From contig JALZWI010000043.1 of the NCBI GenBank assembly GCA_023299895.1, forward strand, positions 1-25,917: a stretch of 25,917 nt of DNA, written 5' to 3'. The position numbers and the translations under genes are program-made. The DNA comes from Arenicella sp. GTDB lineage: Bacteria > Pseudomonadota > Gammaproteobacteria > Arenicellales > Arenicellaceae. The notes under the pieces are model-generated. The model was not told the origin of the DNA. It searched no databases and saw only the letters and a program-made list of their open reading frames with translations. Positions 8,379-16,865 of the stretch are shown here, one piece after another (the stretch's first letter is position 1; every line of letters begins with the position of its first letter).

Positions 8379-9362
8379 TTATGCGGCGCGATCACTGCCC
8401 TCTTTTGATTCGCTCTTGTCAAAACCTATGGTCTTTCTCACATGATAAATTGGTTTATCTTGGCTCTCATAATAAGTGCGCGTTTGCATTTCGCCAATAA
8501 GGCCAAATAAAATAAATTGCAGGCCGATCACTAAAAGCATAAAACCAAATAATAACAACGGACGATCGCCAATGGCTTGATCAAAAAATAAACGAATGAT
8601 GAATAAATAACTCAAAATCAAACCGCCTAACCCGCCTAAAGCTAAGCCAGGCATGCCGAAGAAGTGCAATGGTCGCGCATGGAAGCGTAATAAAAATTTA
8701 ACAGTGATTAAGTCTAATATCACTCTAAAGGTACGCGAGATACCATATTTAGACTCACCGGCTGTCCGCGCTCGGTGATTTACTTTTACCTCAGCAATCT
8801 TAGCGCCAACACCGCTTGCAACAGCAGGAATAAAGCGATGCATCTCACCATATAAAGTAACACTTTTTGCTAAATCATTAGTCATGGCTTTTAGCGTGCA
8901 ACCATAATCATGCAAGTTGACGTCGGTGATTTTTGAAATTAATTTATTTGCCAACATAGAAGGTAGCTTGCGCGAGACAAAAGTATCTTGACGATCATAT
9001 CGCCAACCGCAAACCATATCGTAACCTTCTTCAATCTTGGCAACCAGAGCAGGAATATCAGCCGGATCATTTTGACGGTCCGCGTCCAACGTCACAACAA
9101 TATTACCTTGAGCATAATCAAGACCCGCTACCATTGCAGCAGTTTGTCCAAAGTTACGGCGAAAGCTAACCACTTTAATTTGTGACATATCTTTACTGTA
9201 GGCTTGCAAAACATCGACGCCATCATCAATACTACCATCATCAATAAAGATGACTTCATAGCTCTTTCCCATAGAATCAAGACTAGCCTTAAGCTCATTA
9301 CACAAGGGCTTCAAATTTGGCGATTCATTTAGAAACGGTATTACAATGGAAACATCAATCAT
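8379..9362 (-). CDS. DPM1/GtrB/ArnC-like polyprenyl-phosphate glycosyltransferase
   Basis: A GT2 enzyme with a membrane anchor, 327 residues. SIVIPFLNE at 5-13, VIFIDDGSID at 37-46, RRNFGQTAA at 68-76 and TLDADRQNDP at 91-100 are the diagnostic motifs of dolichol/undecaprenyl-phosphate hexose synthases. Two hydrophobic segments follow, near 231-260 and 268-292, as in GtrB and ArnC. The family transfers a sugar from a nucleotide donor to undecaprenyl phosphate, giving a lipid-linked monosaccharide used in the periplasm. No GtrA-like flippase and no multi-spanning GT-C enzyme is present in the window, so the user of that donor is missing or distant. It lies downstream of the largest internal gap of the operon (120 bases). 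Start ATG 9362 is unambiguous. Confidence 0.9.
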   Translation of the reverse strand: MIDVSIVIPFLNESPNLKPLCNELKASLDSMGKSYEVIFIDDGSIDDGVDVLQAYSKDMSQIKVVSFRRNFGQTAAMVAGLDYAQGNIVVTLDADRQNDPADIPALVAKIEEGYDMVCGWRYDRQDTFVSRKLPSMLANKLISKITDVNLHDYGCTLKAMTNDLAKSVTLYGEMHRFIPAVASGVGAKIAEVKVNHRARTAGESKYGISRTFRVILDLITVKFLLRFHARPLHFFGMPGLALGGLGGLILSYLFIIRLFFDQAIGDRPLLLFGFMLLVIGLQFILFGLIGEMQTRTYYESQDKPIYHVRKTIGFDKSESKEGSDRAA

Positions 9363-9482
9363 GTTTTACTCACAGTTGGCCGATTGAACGGTTTTATTAT
9401 TTTCTTAAAATACTATTTTGAACGCTAAAGATGAAGTATAAGAAATGTTGGCTTTAATCTAAACCTCTTATTCCGACAAGTT

Positions 9483-11495
9483 TCAATTATCCAAACGGAT
9501 CATTTCACCAGAATCGCTCAAGAAAGCTTGCGGATACACACCTTCGTCGTTAATACGCAAATGCTTGTTGTAATATTTGTCGACAAAACCTTTGGTTTTC
9601 CATCGTTTTTGTAGGCTTTCAAGTTCATTAAAATACCGCTTAATATGCTTTTCTGACATATCGTCACCACGGCTTACTGATTCATGATGATAGAGTTTTG
9701 CTTCAGGTGTCCAAATAATATCCAAACCACGTTTTTCAACCGTCAGACAATAATCAATATCATTATAGGCGACCTTGAAAGTTTGCTCATCTAGACCACC
9801 AACATCTTCAAACAAATCACGCGGCGTGATCAAACACGCAGCGGTAACCGCCATCATATTTTGCGTAGCAACCAAGCGATTCTGATAACCCAATGATTCG
9901 CCATCGGCCAAACGATGAATATGTCCTGCCGCATTACCCATACCTATAGTTACACCGGCGTGTTGTATCTTGCCATTGCCATACAATAATTTAGCGCCAA
10001 CGATACCCACATTAGGTTGACTTGCCCATACCATCATTTGCGTTAACCAATCCGCATGGATGACTTCAACATCATTGTTAACAAGAGCAATATAGTCAGA
10101 ACTGCCTTGCGACGCAGCAAGGTTATTAATTGCCGAATAATTAAACTCTCCAGGAAAATCAATGATATCAACCCTATCATCCAAAGAAATTTCTTGTAAG
10201 TATTTCTTGGTTTCAGGAAGTTCGCTGTTATTGTCAACGATATAAATTGAGAATTTGGGGTAGTCAGTTTTTGTTAAAATACTGTCAATACAAGGCTTAA
10301 GAACCTCAAGACCATCACGTGTTGGAATTACCAAATCTACCGAAGGTTTATTTTGCCAATTTGGACTTGCTGACAATGTATTGTAATCTAATCGGCGCTG
10401 CCAGAGAATATTTGCCCACGTTGAATCATTATTAGATGGTTGTGGTGTTAGCGTATTTATTGACCGGCCACTGATAAATAAAGCTTCAGAAATATGGTGA
10501 GCGCCACCTTGCTTCTGAAACAGCTCAAGACAGGTTTGATAACGAGTCTGATCAGATAATAAGTCGCTTGGTTGTTTATCGACAATGAACTCTGTATTAA
10601 ATATCACCGCTGGGCCGATATAGTCATAGCAATGCAAATAGGCAAGGCTGGCTTGCGGTTTTAGTGCCCGCTCCAGCATAGCTTGACCCGAAATTTCTGT
10701 CGTCACTGATTTAGTTTGACTATAATCATGATCGCTGTACAGCATAGCAGGCTTGATTTTACTTTTCTTGATTGCACGTTTGATCATTGCAATTGCAGGC
10801 TCACGTAATCGCTCTGTTTTCGCTAAAGGTATTAGATAGTCGATATCTGCCTGCAAACTGACCTCATCTCCTGCCAACAAAATCTGATCTGGTACTAATA
10901 ACAGCTGTTCTAAAAATGGTCTTTGTGATTCATCTTCAATTATTACTGCAACTTTTGTCCCGTGTGTTAAAAGCTTCAGTAACCAGCCAAAGCCTCTCAG
11001 GCGATTCCAACGTTGAAACACGTACAAATAGTTCTTCGGTGAGTAAAATTGCAATAAATCTGTCGACAATTCAAAACGACTTTGAAACTGCATTGCAATG
11101 ATTTTAAATAGCAAAGAAATACTAAAAAAATCAATCAAATAGCGAAAAGATATCAATAAAACTCTGGCTCTTCCTTCGAGCTCTGTAACACGTGATAAAA
11201 AATCAAATTCAAGCATATTGTCGTATGCAGCAATATAACCAGCAGGAAGATAAATCAGCATTCGGTTACGTCCTGAATGAAAGCCGATAAGACTGCGACG
11301 AATCTCCCCATCTTCATCAGTTTTTATCACAATCTCAGGCACATGCTTGACAGCGCCCTCAATATTAAATTCGGTGACATACCAACCTGAATCAATCGGC
11401 ACACCCTTGCCTGTTTGTTTAGCAGCAAGGTCAACCGGTTTCCAAGTTTTTTCAATCCGCATCGCAAGTTTAATAAGATACTTACGTAAACTCAC
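9483..11495 (-). CDS. Two-domain GT2 glycosyltransferase with eroded first domain
   Basis: The C-terminal part is an intact GT2 module: VDLVIPTRDGLEVL, YIVDNNSE, ALVNNDVEVI (metal-binding NDxE), TAACLITPRDLF and NDIDYCL followed by YHHESVSRG. The N-terminal part still shows landmarks of a second, upstream GT2 domain seen in two-domain O-antigen transferases: LYSDHDYS (family LYSDEDK), KPQASLAYLHCYDYIG (family KPDWxPDLLLxxNYIG) and HISEALFISG (family HIPxVLYHWR). It lacks the matching N-terminal DxD region. So the protein looks like a two-domain enzyme with one dead half. I place the start at GTG 11495, where TAGTG overlaps the methyltransferase stop by one base; the longer frame to 11555 would start at a TTG inside that gene. 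ATG 11462 is a further alternative. Confidence 0.83.
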   Translation of the reverse strand: MSLRKYLIKLAMRIEKTWKPVDLAAKQTGKGVPIDSGWYVTEFNIEGAVKHVPEIVIKTDEDGEIRRSLIGFHSGRNRMLIYLPAGYIAAYDNMLEFDFLSRVTELEGRARVLLISFRYLIDFFSISLLFKIIAMQFQSRFELSTDLLQFYSPKNYLYVFQRWNRLRGFGWLLKLLTHGTKVAVIIEDESQRPFLEQLLLVPDQILLAGDEVSLQADIDYLIPLAKTERLREPAIAMIKRAIKKSKIKPAMLYSDHDYSQTKSVTTEISGQAMLERALKPQASLAYLHCYDYIGPAVIFNTEFIVDKQPSDLLSDQTRYQTCLELFQKQGGAHHISEALFISGRSINTLTPQPSNNDSTWANILWQRRLDYNTLSASPNWQNKPSVDLVIPTRDGLEVLKPCIDSILTKTDYPKFSIYIVDNNSELPETKKYLQEISLDDRVDIIDFPGEFNYSAINNLAASQGSSDYIALVNNDVEVIHADWLTQMMVWASQPNVGIVGAKLLYGNGKIQHAGVTIGMGNAAGHIHRLADGESLGYQNRLVATQNMMAVTAACLITPRDLFEDVGGLDEQTFKVAYNDIDYCLTVEKRGLDIIWTPEAKLYHHESVSRGDDMSEKHIKRYFNELESLQKRWKTKGFVDKYYNKHLRINDEGVYPQAFLSDSGEMIRLDN

Positions 11496-12721
11496 TATTT
11501 TCGCCCCAGGCCGAATGCCTGTAGTAACGGTCTTATTTTTGCGAAATAACGCCAACTACGTGATTGATGTATCAAACTTAACTGGCTCTGCAACTCTGAT
11601 ATTAGACTGCTTTGCTGTGTTTCATGATCAGTTGTCTCTTTAGATGCATACTGTAGCGTATAACGGGACTCAAATTGTTTTTCAGGAAATTGTTTAATGC
11701 TGAAGTTTGCTAATTTCTCAATGCTCGTTGATTGATTACTTAATAAAATCATAAATGAATTAGCATGATCACCCAGAGTCCCTGCCTCATACAAACCCTG
11801 CCAAAGCATTGCCTCGCGTTCGGCTAAATCAAAAGGCATTAGATAGTCTCTTGACTTAACCTTATTCAATGCGCTCGATAAATCACCGATAGCGTCAGAA
11901 TCACCATCGACAGCATTGTTATGAATAACTTGAGTTGGGATTTTATAATCCGGGAACGGGTATAAAAATTCATACTCTAAGAAATTCGCTAAAGCGATTT
12001 GTTGTTGCCATTCTTTTTTAGTGTAAGTACAAATACCGACTTTTTCTGGGTAGTTTTGAATACCGACATACGGCTTACCAAAATGGTCTTCGCTAGCACC
12101 TAATAGATATTTCAAACCAGTTCGATTCTCTATCGCGATTAATGTTGTGCCGCTATCAGAGCTGGCCTTTTGTGCCATTTGCAATAAATCTTGCAAGGCC
12201 TCTTCATCACTATCGCGCTCAGAAAATCGTCCAGCGTATTCCGTCACACCAACAAACAAGACCAAATCATAATAATTTTCTGGAAACTCAACTTGATTAA
12301 AGTTTGCCGTACTAATCCTAACATTGTCTAAATCCTTACAACGCAGAGCAGCCAACGCAGCTCGTGTAGAACTGCCTTCAATTGAATCTACTTCTAAATG
12401 TGGTTGTTCACCCAAATATCGGCTAATTGAACCACATCCACAACCTAGCTCAAGTACACGTTTAACGCCACTCAAGTCAAGGCATCGTAATAAATTCGCT
12501 CGTGTTGTCGACAGGTGATACTCAGTCGGCCAATCGCATATTTTATCTTCAAGTTCAACTGAATCACTTGCCAGATCACTGGCGCTACTTAATATTTGTT
12601 TGAGTGTGCGCTCAGACTCAGCGCCGTCGGTGTACGCAAAGTCCGCAACATCAGAGTTTTTACGAAAAACACCATCGACAGATTTTTGAAAACCATTTAG
12701 CTCAGTAAATGTACTCGACAT
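11495..12721 (-). CDS. SAM-dependent methyltransferase of the O-antigen locus type
   Basis: A class I Rossmann methyltransferase, 408 residues. DWPTEYHLS (about 63-71) precedes SAM motif I, RVLELGCGCG at 88-97; Glu115 in DSIEGS is the adenosine-ribose acid; DLVLFVGVTEYAG is motif IV plus the following loop. The last third contains a heptad-like helix and then the short motif SRSWRYF near the C-terminus, a tail common in glycosyltransferases and methyltransferases of surface-polysaccharide loci and probably used for membrane or complex association. Its ATG overlaps the wzt stop by one base (12719-12723), so it is translationally coupled to the exporter. This suggests a chain-capping or repeat-unit O-methylation whose product is read by the Wzt C-terminal domain. 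No kinase domain of the WbdD type is attached. The acceptor is not deducible. Confidence 0.87.
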   Translation of the reverse strand: MSSTFTELNGFQKSVDGVFRKNSDVADFAYTDGAESERTLKQILSSASDLASDSVELEDKICDWPTEYHLSTTRANLLRCLDLSGVKRVLELGCGCGSISRYLGEQPHLEVDSIEGSSTRAALAALRCKDLDNVRISTANFNQVEFPENYYDLVLFVGVTEYAGRFSERDSDEEALQDLLQMAQKASSDSGTTLIAIENRTGLKYLLGASEDHFGKPYVGIQNYPEKVGICTYTKKEWQQQIALANFLEYEFLYPFPDYKIPTQVIHNNAVDGDSDAIGDLSSALNKVKSRDYLMPFDLAEREAMLWQGLYEAGTLGDHANSFMILLSNQSTSIEKLANFSIKQFPEKQFESRYTLQYASKETTDHETQQSSLISELQSQLSLIHQSRSWRYFAKIRPLLQAFGLGRK

Positions 12722-14055
12722 TAGCCATCTACCTCAATCATTCTAATTTCAGCATCTAAAGCCGCAATACCAAAAGCATCCGATGTTTGATTCATATGAA
12801 TATGGATCATGTCATAGCGACGATCAATTGCAATATTATCTTTGGACTCGTGATCTTGCGCGACGCCTAATGAAATAAAATAATCACCAGCCAATAAATT
12901 AAGCATCAAATCAAACTCAAACGACACCAGGTCTCCCGCCTTTTGCTGAGTAGGCAAGTTACCAATAAGTCGCGAGTTAGTGCCGTAAATCGCATTCCCA
13001 TCGGATGTTTTGACCGTGACCCCATAGATCAAATCATCAATATCATTTTCAAACAACACAGATAAACGTACCGTTAATTTATCACCTCGATTCATCAAGG
13101 CTTTGGCGCTCGCGCCATTCCTCAATACATCATAATGACAAATCTTAGCTCGACCATCGCCCCAGCGATGCTCATTAGAGTTATAAGTCGGGTGCGTTAA
13201 ACAATTATCTAGTGTTGGGTCAAAGTCAACTGTGTAATCGGCAGCATCAATTTTTTGGGCCTGTGTATTTGTCACATCAGAGGCAAACATTTTCTCTAGA
13301 TAAGCCTGAACAACGGCTTTAGGAGTATCTGTTAGGGTCAACTCACCACCTTCTAACATGATCGCTCGGTCACAATATTTGATAACGCTGTCGGTGGCAT
13401 GCGTAACAAATAAAATTGAAACACCAGATTCTTTAAGTTGATCAAGACGACGAAAACACTTGCGCTGAAAACGCACATCGCCAACAGCTAAGGCTTCATC
13501 AATAATCAAAATATCTGGATTCATATTGATCGCTACAGCAAAGGCAAGACGCACAAACATACCACTGGAATAGGTTTTAACTGGCCGATGCAAAAAATCA
13601 TCTAAACCACAAAACTCAACAATATCTGGTAATTTTTTATGAAATTCTTCTCTCGTCAACCCCATGATTGAAGCATTCAAACGTGCGTTTTCCATGCCTG
13701 TAAATTCGGGATTAAATCCTGCACCTAATTCTAATAAAGCAGAAATCCGCCCATTCGTTTTACACGTGCCGGTGCTCGGCTGCAATATTCCAGTAATGAT
13801 TTGTAATAAAGTCGATTTACCAGCGCCATTGCGACCGACGATACCGACGGTCTCGCCTTTGTGTACGGTAAGATCAACATTTTTTAGCGCCCAAAATTCA
13901 TCATAGAACTTACGCTTAGAGCTGAAGTTTTGCCACAAACGGTGAATCGGCTTACGATAGCTTTGATAGCATTTAGAAATCCCCTTAACCTCAATAACAG
14001 GCTCAGTTAATGTAGTATCAACCATTGGGTTTTCTATTTTAGGCTCAGATGACAT
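12721..14055 (-). CDS. wzt: O-antigen ABC transporter ATP-binding protein with C-terminal glycan-binding domain (Wzt)
   Basis: Energises export of the finished lipid-linked polymer. The nucleotide-binding domain has Walker A GRNGAGKST, the signature YSSGMFVRLAFA, Walker B ILIIDEALAVGD and the H-loop VTHATDS. About 180 further residues form a beta-rich Wzt_C-like domain, which in E. coli O8/O9a Wzt recognises the modified non-reducing end. Here the gene directly downstream is a methyltransferase, so a methyl cap is the natural candidate ligand (inference). I start at ATG 14055, overlapping the wzm stop by 11 bases. A longer in-frame extension to a GTG at 14112 would run deep inside wzm and adds residues unlike the family N-terminus; ATG 14067 is possible. 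Length 444 fits the Wzt class with a C-terminal domain. Confidence 0.94.
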   Translation of the reverse strand: MSSEPKIENPMVDTTLTEPVIEVKGISKCYQSYRKPIHRLWQNFSSKRKFYDEFWALKNVDLTVHKGETVGIVGRNGAGKSTLLQIITGILQPSTGTCKTNGRISALLELGAGFNPEFTGMENARLNASIMGLTREEFHKKLPDIVEFCGLDDFLHRPVKTYSSGMFVRLAFAVAINMNPDILIIDEALAVGDVRFQRKCFRRLDQLKESGVSILFVTHATDSVIKYCDRAIMLEGGELTLTDTPKAVVQAYLEKMFASDVTNTQAQKIDAADYTVDFDPTLDNCLTHPTYNSNEHRWGDGRAKICHYDVLRNGASAKALMNRGDKLTVRLSVLFENDIDDLIYGVTVKTSDGNAIYGTNSRLIGNLPTQQKAGDLVSFEFDLMLNLLAGDYFISLGVAQDHESKDNIAIDRRYDMIHIHMNQTSDAFGIAALDAEIRMIEVDG

Positions 14056-14836
14056 CGGCAAACCCATCACGTGTTTTAGCAAAAAACCATGCTCCGAAAA
14101 ATAACATCCCACTGGCTAGAACGGTGTAAGCGCCCAACATTTGCCAGTCGGGCAATTGGCCAAACAATAATACAGCGCGCAACTGTTCAACGACTATCGA
14201 TAGTGGGTTCAGCCACAAAACATAATTTTTTATCGCATCAGGTACGGAATCAAACGGATAGACAATCGGCCCCAAAAATAGCAAGATCGTGATTAACACA
14301 CCCATAAACTGACCTAAATCTCGTATATAAACGCCAAGCACTGAGATCATCCATGACGCACCCAGCAAAAACATCGCAAAGGGAGTAATCACTAGAGGCA
14401 CTAAGATCACGGTCCAATGCAAAGCACCACCGCTCAACAAAAATATCACGATCAAAATAAGCAGACCGAGTATCAGATGAAACAAGGCATTACAAAGACT
14501 TACTAGGCTTAGTATTTCAAGCGGAAAAACGACTTTTTTTACGTACTGAGAGTTACCTGTAATCATCCCTACTGCACCGATAAACACCTCGGCCAGGAAA
14601 CTATGACAAAGAAGGCCCGCAAACAAAATCAGGCCAAAATCGACATTATCTTGCCCTTCGACTCCCCATTTGACGCGCATCACCATGCCGAATACAAAGG
14701 TGTATACAAGCAACATCATGATCGGATAAATAAAGGCCCAAATAAAGCCTAATTGTGATCCACGATAACGTTGCTCTACATCACGTTTGAGCATCTGTAG
14801 AAACAAGTACCAATTATTTTTTAACGCTGAAATCAT
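14045..14836 (-). CDS. wzm: O-antigen ABC transporter permease (Wzm)
   Basis: An ABC-2 type polysaccharide export permease of 263 residues with six membrane segments. The amphipathic N-terminus carries KRDVEQRYRGSQLGFIWAF, the conserved opening of Wzm/TagG/KpsM-type permeases. A central segment has NPLSIVVEQLRAVLLFG, the typical periplasmic re-entrant helix region of this family. It ends FAKTRDGFADVI, as in other Wzm proteins. It forms the channel through which the Und-PP-linked glycan crosses the inner membrane, driven by the adjacent ATPase. The 3' end overlaps wzt by 11 bases and 14 bases separate it from rmlA. The start ATG at 14836 is well placed. Confidence 0.95.
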   Translation of the reverse strand: MISALKNNWYLFLQMLKRDVEQRYRGSQLGFIWAFIYPIMMLLVYTFVFGMVMRVKWGVEGQDNVDFGLILFAGLLCHSFLAEVFIGAVGMITGNSQYVKKVVFPLEILSLVSLCNALFHLILGLLILIVIFLLSGGALHWTVILVPLVITPFAMFLLGASWMISVLGVYIRDLGQFMGVLITILLFLGPIVYPFDSVPDAIKNYVLWLNPLSIVVEQLRAVLLFGQLPDWQMLGAYTVLASGMLFFGAWFFAKTRDGFADVI

Positions 14837-14850
14837 TCAGTCAAAGCCTT

Positions 14851-15741
14851 TTAACCAATACCTAAAAACTGCTGCTTGTTTTCCAATACCATTTTTAGGT
14901 ATCGACCATAACCACTTTTACCGTACTGATGCGCGGCTTTTTCTAACTCTTCTTCCCCTATATAGCCAAGTCGAAACGCAATTTCTTCAAGACAGGCGAC
15001 TTTTAAGCCTTGGCGGCTTTCAATGGTTTCAATAAACATCGATGCTTGCAATAAAGATTCATGTGTCCCCATATCCAACCAAGCTAAACCGCGGCCAAAC
15101 ACCTGTACTGATAAATCGCCCCATTCCAGATACTGTTTATTCACATCAGTAATTTCGAGTTCGCCGCGTACTGATGGCTTGATATTTTTAGCCACATCAA
15201 CAACACGGTTATCATAAAAATATAACCCTGTAACTGCGTAATTTGACTTAGGTTTCTCTGGTTTTTCTTCCAAACTGAGCGCTTGCCAATCTTTATCAAA
15301 CTCAACCACACCATAACGCTCTGGGTCATGAACTGGGTAAGCAAAAACGGTTGCACCTTTTTTTTGCGAACCTGACTGATGTAGGTCTTTGCTCAAATCA
15401 TGTCCATGAAATACATTATCGCCCAATACTAATGCGCAATCGTCCTTACCAATAAATTCAGAACCAATAATAAAGGCTTGTGCTAAGCCATCTGGCGAAG
15501 GCTGTATTGCATAGGAAATATTCAAACCCCATTGAGAACCATCTTTCATCAACTGTTGAAAACGCGGAGTATCTTGTGGCGTTGAGATAATTAAAATATC
15601 TCGAATTCCAGCCAACATAAGTGACGACAACGGATAATAAATCATCGGCTTGTCATACACTGGTAGCAACTGTTTGGAGACTGCTTGTGTCACAGGATGT
15701 AAACGGGTACCCGATCCGCCAGCTAAAACTATACCTCTCAT
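14851..15741 (-). CDS. rmlA: Glucose-1-phosphate thymidylyltransferase
   Basis: First step of dTDP-deoxysugar synthesis: glucose-1-phosphate plus dTTP gives dTDP-glucose. The 296-residue sequence starts with [16 protein letters not shown] (the nucleotidyltransferase P-loop analogue, 1-16) followed by [29 protein letters not shown] supplies a metal-binding Asp, and the segments [26 protein letters not shown] and [12 protein letters not shown] follow in family order and spacing. Length and motifs match RmlA/RfbA almost throughout. It lies 40 bases after rmlB in the same unit. Only the A and B steps are present here; RmlC and RmlD would be needed for dTDP-L-rhamnose. Confidence 0.97.
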   Translation of the reverse strand: MRGIVLAGGSGTRLHPVTQAVSKQLLPVYDKPMIYYPLSSLMLAGIRDILIISTPQDTPRFQQLMKDGSQWGLNISYAIQPSPDGLAQAFIIGSEFIGKDDCALVLGDNVFHGHDLSKDLHQSGSQKKGATVFAYPVHDPERYGVVEFDKDWQALSLEEKPEKPKSNYAVTGLYFYDNRVVDVAKNIKPSVRGELEITDVNKQYLEWGDLSVQVFGRGLAWLDMGTHESLLQASMFIETIESRQGLKVACLEEIAFRLGYIGEEELEKAAHQYGKSGYGRYLKMVLENKQQFLGIG

Positions 15742-15781
15742 AAATATTTCCTCATCTTTAAATCTAGTGTTTAATTTTTTT

Positions 15782-16843
15782 CTATCTGGCTTTTGAGCCT
15801 AAACGCCCACCATCATAATTATCACTCACTTTGGCAATCCATTCCTCGTTACTAAGATACCATTCAATGGTTTTACGAATGCCCGTTTCAAATGTCTCCT
15901 CAGGAGTCCATGCTAATTCGCGTTGAATTTTTTGAGCATCAATCGCATAACGCTTGTCATGTCCTGGGCGATCGGCAACATAGGTGATTTGACTTGCATA
16001 AGCTTGCCCATCTTCACGCGGTTGAATTTCATCTAAAATTGAGCAGATGGTTTCGACAACGTCGATATTGGTTTTTTCATTATGTCCACCGACATTATAG
16101 ACTTGCCCATTTTCACCTTCGGTCACGATTGTCCACAAAGCTTTGACATGATCATCCACATACAACCAATCTCGAATATTGTCGCCCTTTCCATAAATAG
16201 GCAGTGATTCACCAGCAATCGCTTTTTGAATAATCAATGGAATTAATTTTTCTGGAAACTGAAAAGCCCCATAGTTATTTGAGCAATTCGAAATAACGAC
16301 TGGCAATTTATAGGTTTTATGCCAAGAGCGCACCAAATGATCGGAACTAGCCTTGCTCGCAGAATATGGCGAATTTGGTTTATAGCGTGTAGTCTCGGTA
16401 AATAAACCTGTTTCGCCCAAACTGCCGTAAACTTCATCGGTCGAGATATGATGAAATTTAAAATTTTCTTTTCGCGCTCCATCAAGCTGATCATAGTACT
16501 CACGCGCCACTTCTAATAAATTATAAGTGCCAACAATATTGGTCTGAATAAACTCTCCTGGGCCATCAATAGATCGATCAACGTGAGACTCTGCAGCAAG
16601 ATGCATAATATAGTCAGGTTGATATTTATTAACTAAATCACGCATTGCGACAGTATCACTAATATCGTTTTGATAAAAATGATGTCGATCACTCGCGTCT
16701 ACTCCCCCTAAAGAATGCAAACTACCCGCATAGGTTAACTTATCAACATTCACCACTTCTACATCAGTGTCTTGAATTAGATAACGAACTAATGCAGAAC
16801 CAATAAAACCCGCTCCACCCGTTAGAAATACTGTTTTACTCAC
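15782..16843 (-). CDS. rmlB: dTDP-glucose 4,6-dehydratase
   Basis: Converts dTDP-glucose to dTDP-4-keto-6-deoxyglucose, using bound NAD+. TGGAGFIG is at 8-15, [11 protein letters not shown] at 81-91, the catalytic STDEVYG (Asp136, Glu137) at 134-140, and YSASK (Tyr160, Lys164) at 160-164. [19 protein letters not shown] and YNVGGHNE follow as in all RmlB enzymes. The length of 353 residues is typical. Translation starts at a GTG (16841-16843), supported by a strong Shine-Dalgarno seven bases upstream. It is 22 bases after the regulator gene. The product is the branch point for rhamnose, 6-deoxy-talose, Fuc4N, Qui3N and others; nothing in the window fixes which. Confidence 0.97.
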   Translation of the reverse strand: MSKTVFLTGGAGFIGSALVRYLIQDTDVEVVNVDKLTYAGSLHSLGGVDASDRHHFYQNDISDTVAMRDLVNKYQPDYIMHLAAESHVDRSIDGPGEFIQTNIVGTYNLLEVAREYYDQLDGARKENFKFHHISTDEVYGSLGETGLFTETTRYKPNSPYSASKASSDHLVRSWHKTYKLPVVISNCSNNYGAFQFPEKLIPLIIQKAIAGESLPIYGKGDNIRDWLYVDDHVKALWTIVTEGENGQVYNVGGHNEKTNIDVVETICSILDEIQPREDGQAYASQITYVADRPGHDKRYAIDAQKIQRELAWTPEETFETGIRKTIEWYLSNEEWIAKVSDNYDGGRLGSKAR

Positions 16844-16850
16844 ACTAAGG

Positions 16851-16855
16851 CTCCT
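16851..16855 (-). promoter_or_regulatory. Shine-Dalgarno deciding the GTG start of rmlB
   Basis: AGGAG on the minus strand (CTCCT on plus) ends seven bases upstream of the GTG at 16843. This is the best ribosome-binding site in the operon and fixes GTG as the rmlB start, since no ATG lies at this end of the frame. Confidence 0.8.
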
Positions 16856-16865
16856 ACTTAATTAT

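Noticed and set aside
11496..11555. Longer GT2 start at a TTG
   Set aside because: TTG inside the methyltransferase gene; the GTG at 11495 gives a one-base coupling overlap as at other junctions.
11347..11643. 98-codon plus-strand frame across the GT2/methyltransferase junction
   Set aside because: Antisense to two well-supported genes, with no recognisable motif.
14056..14112. Longer wzt start inside wzm (GTG)
   Set aside because: Adds residues translated from wzm coding sequence that do not resemble a Wzt N-terminus; ATG 14055 fits better.
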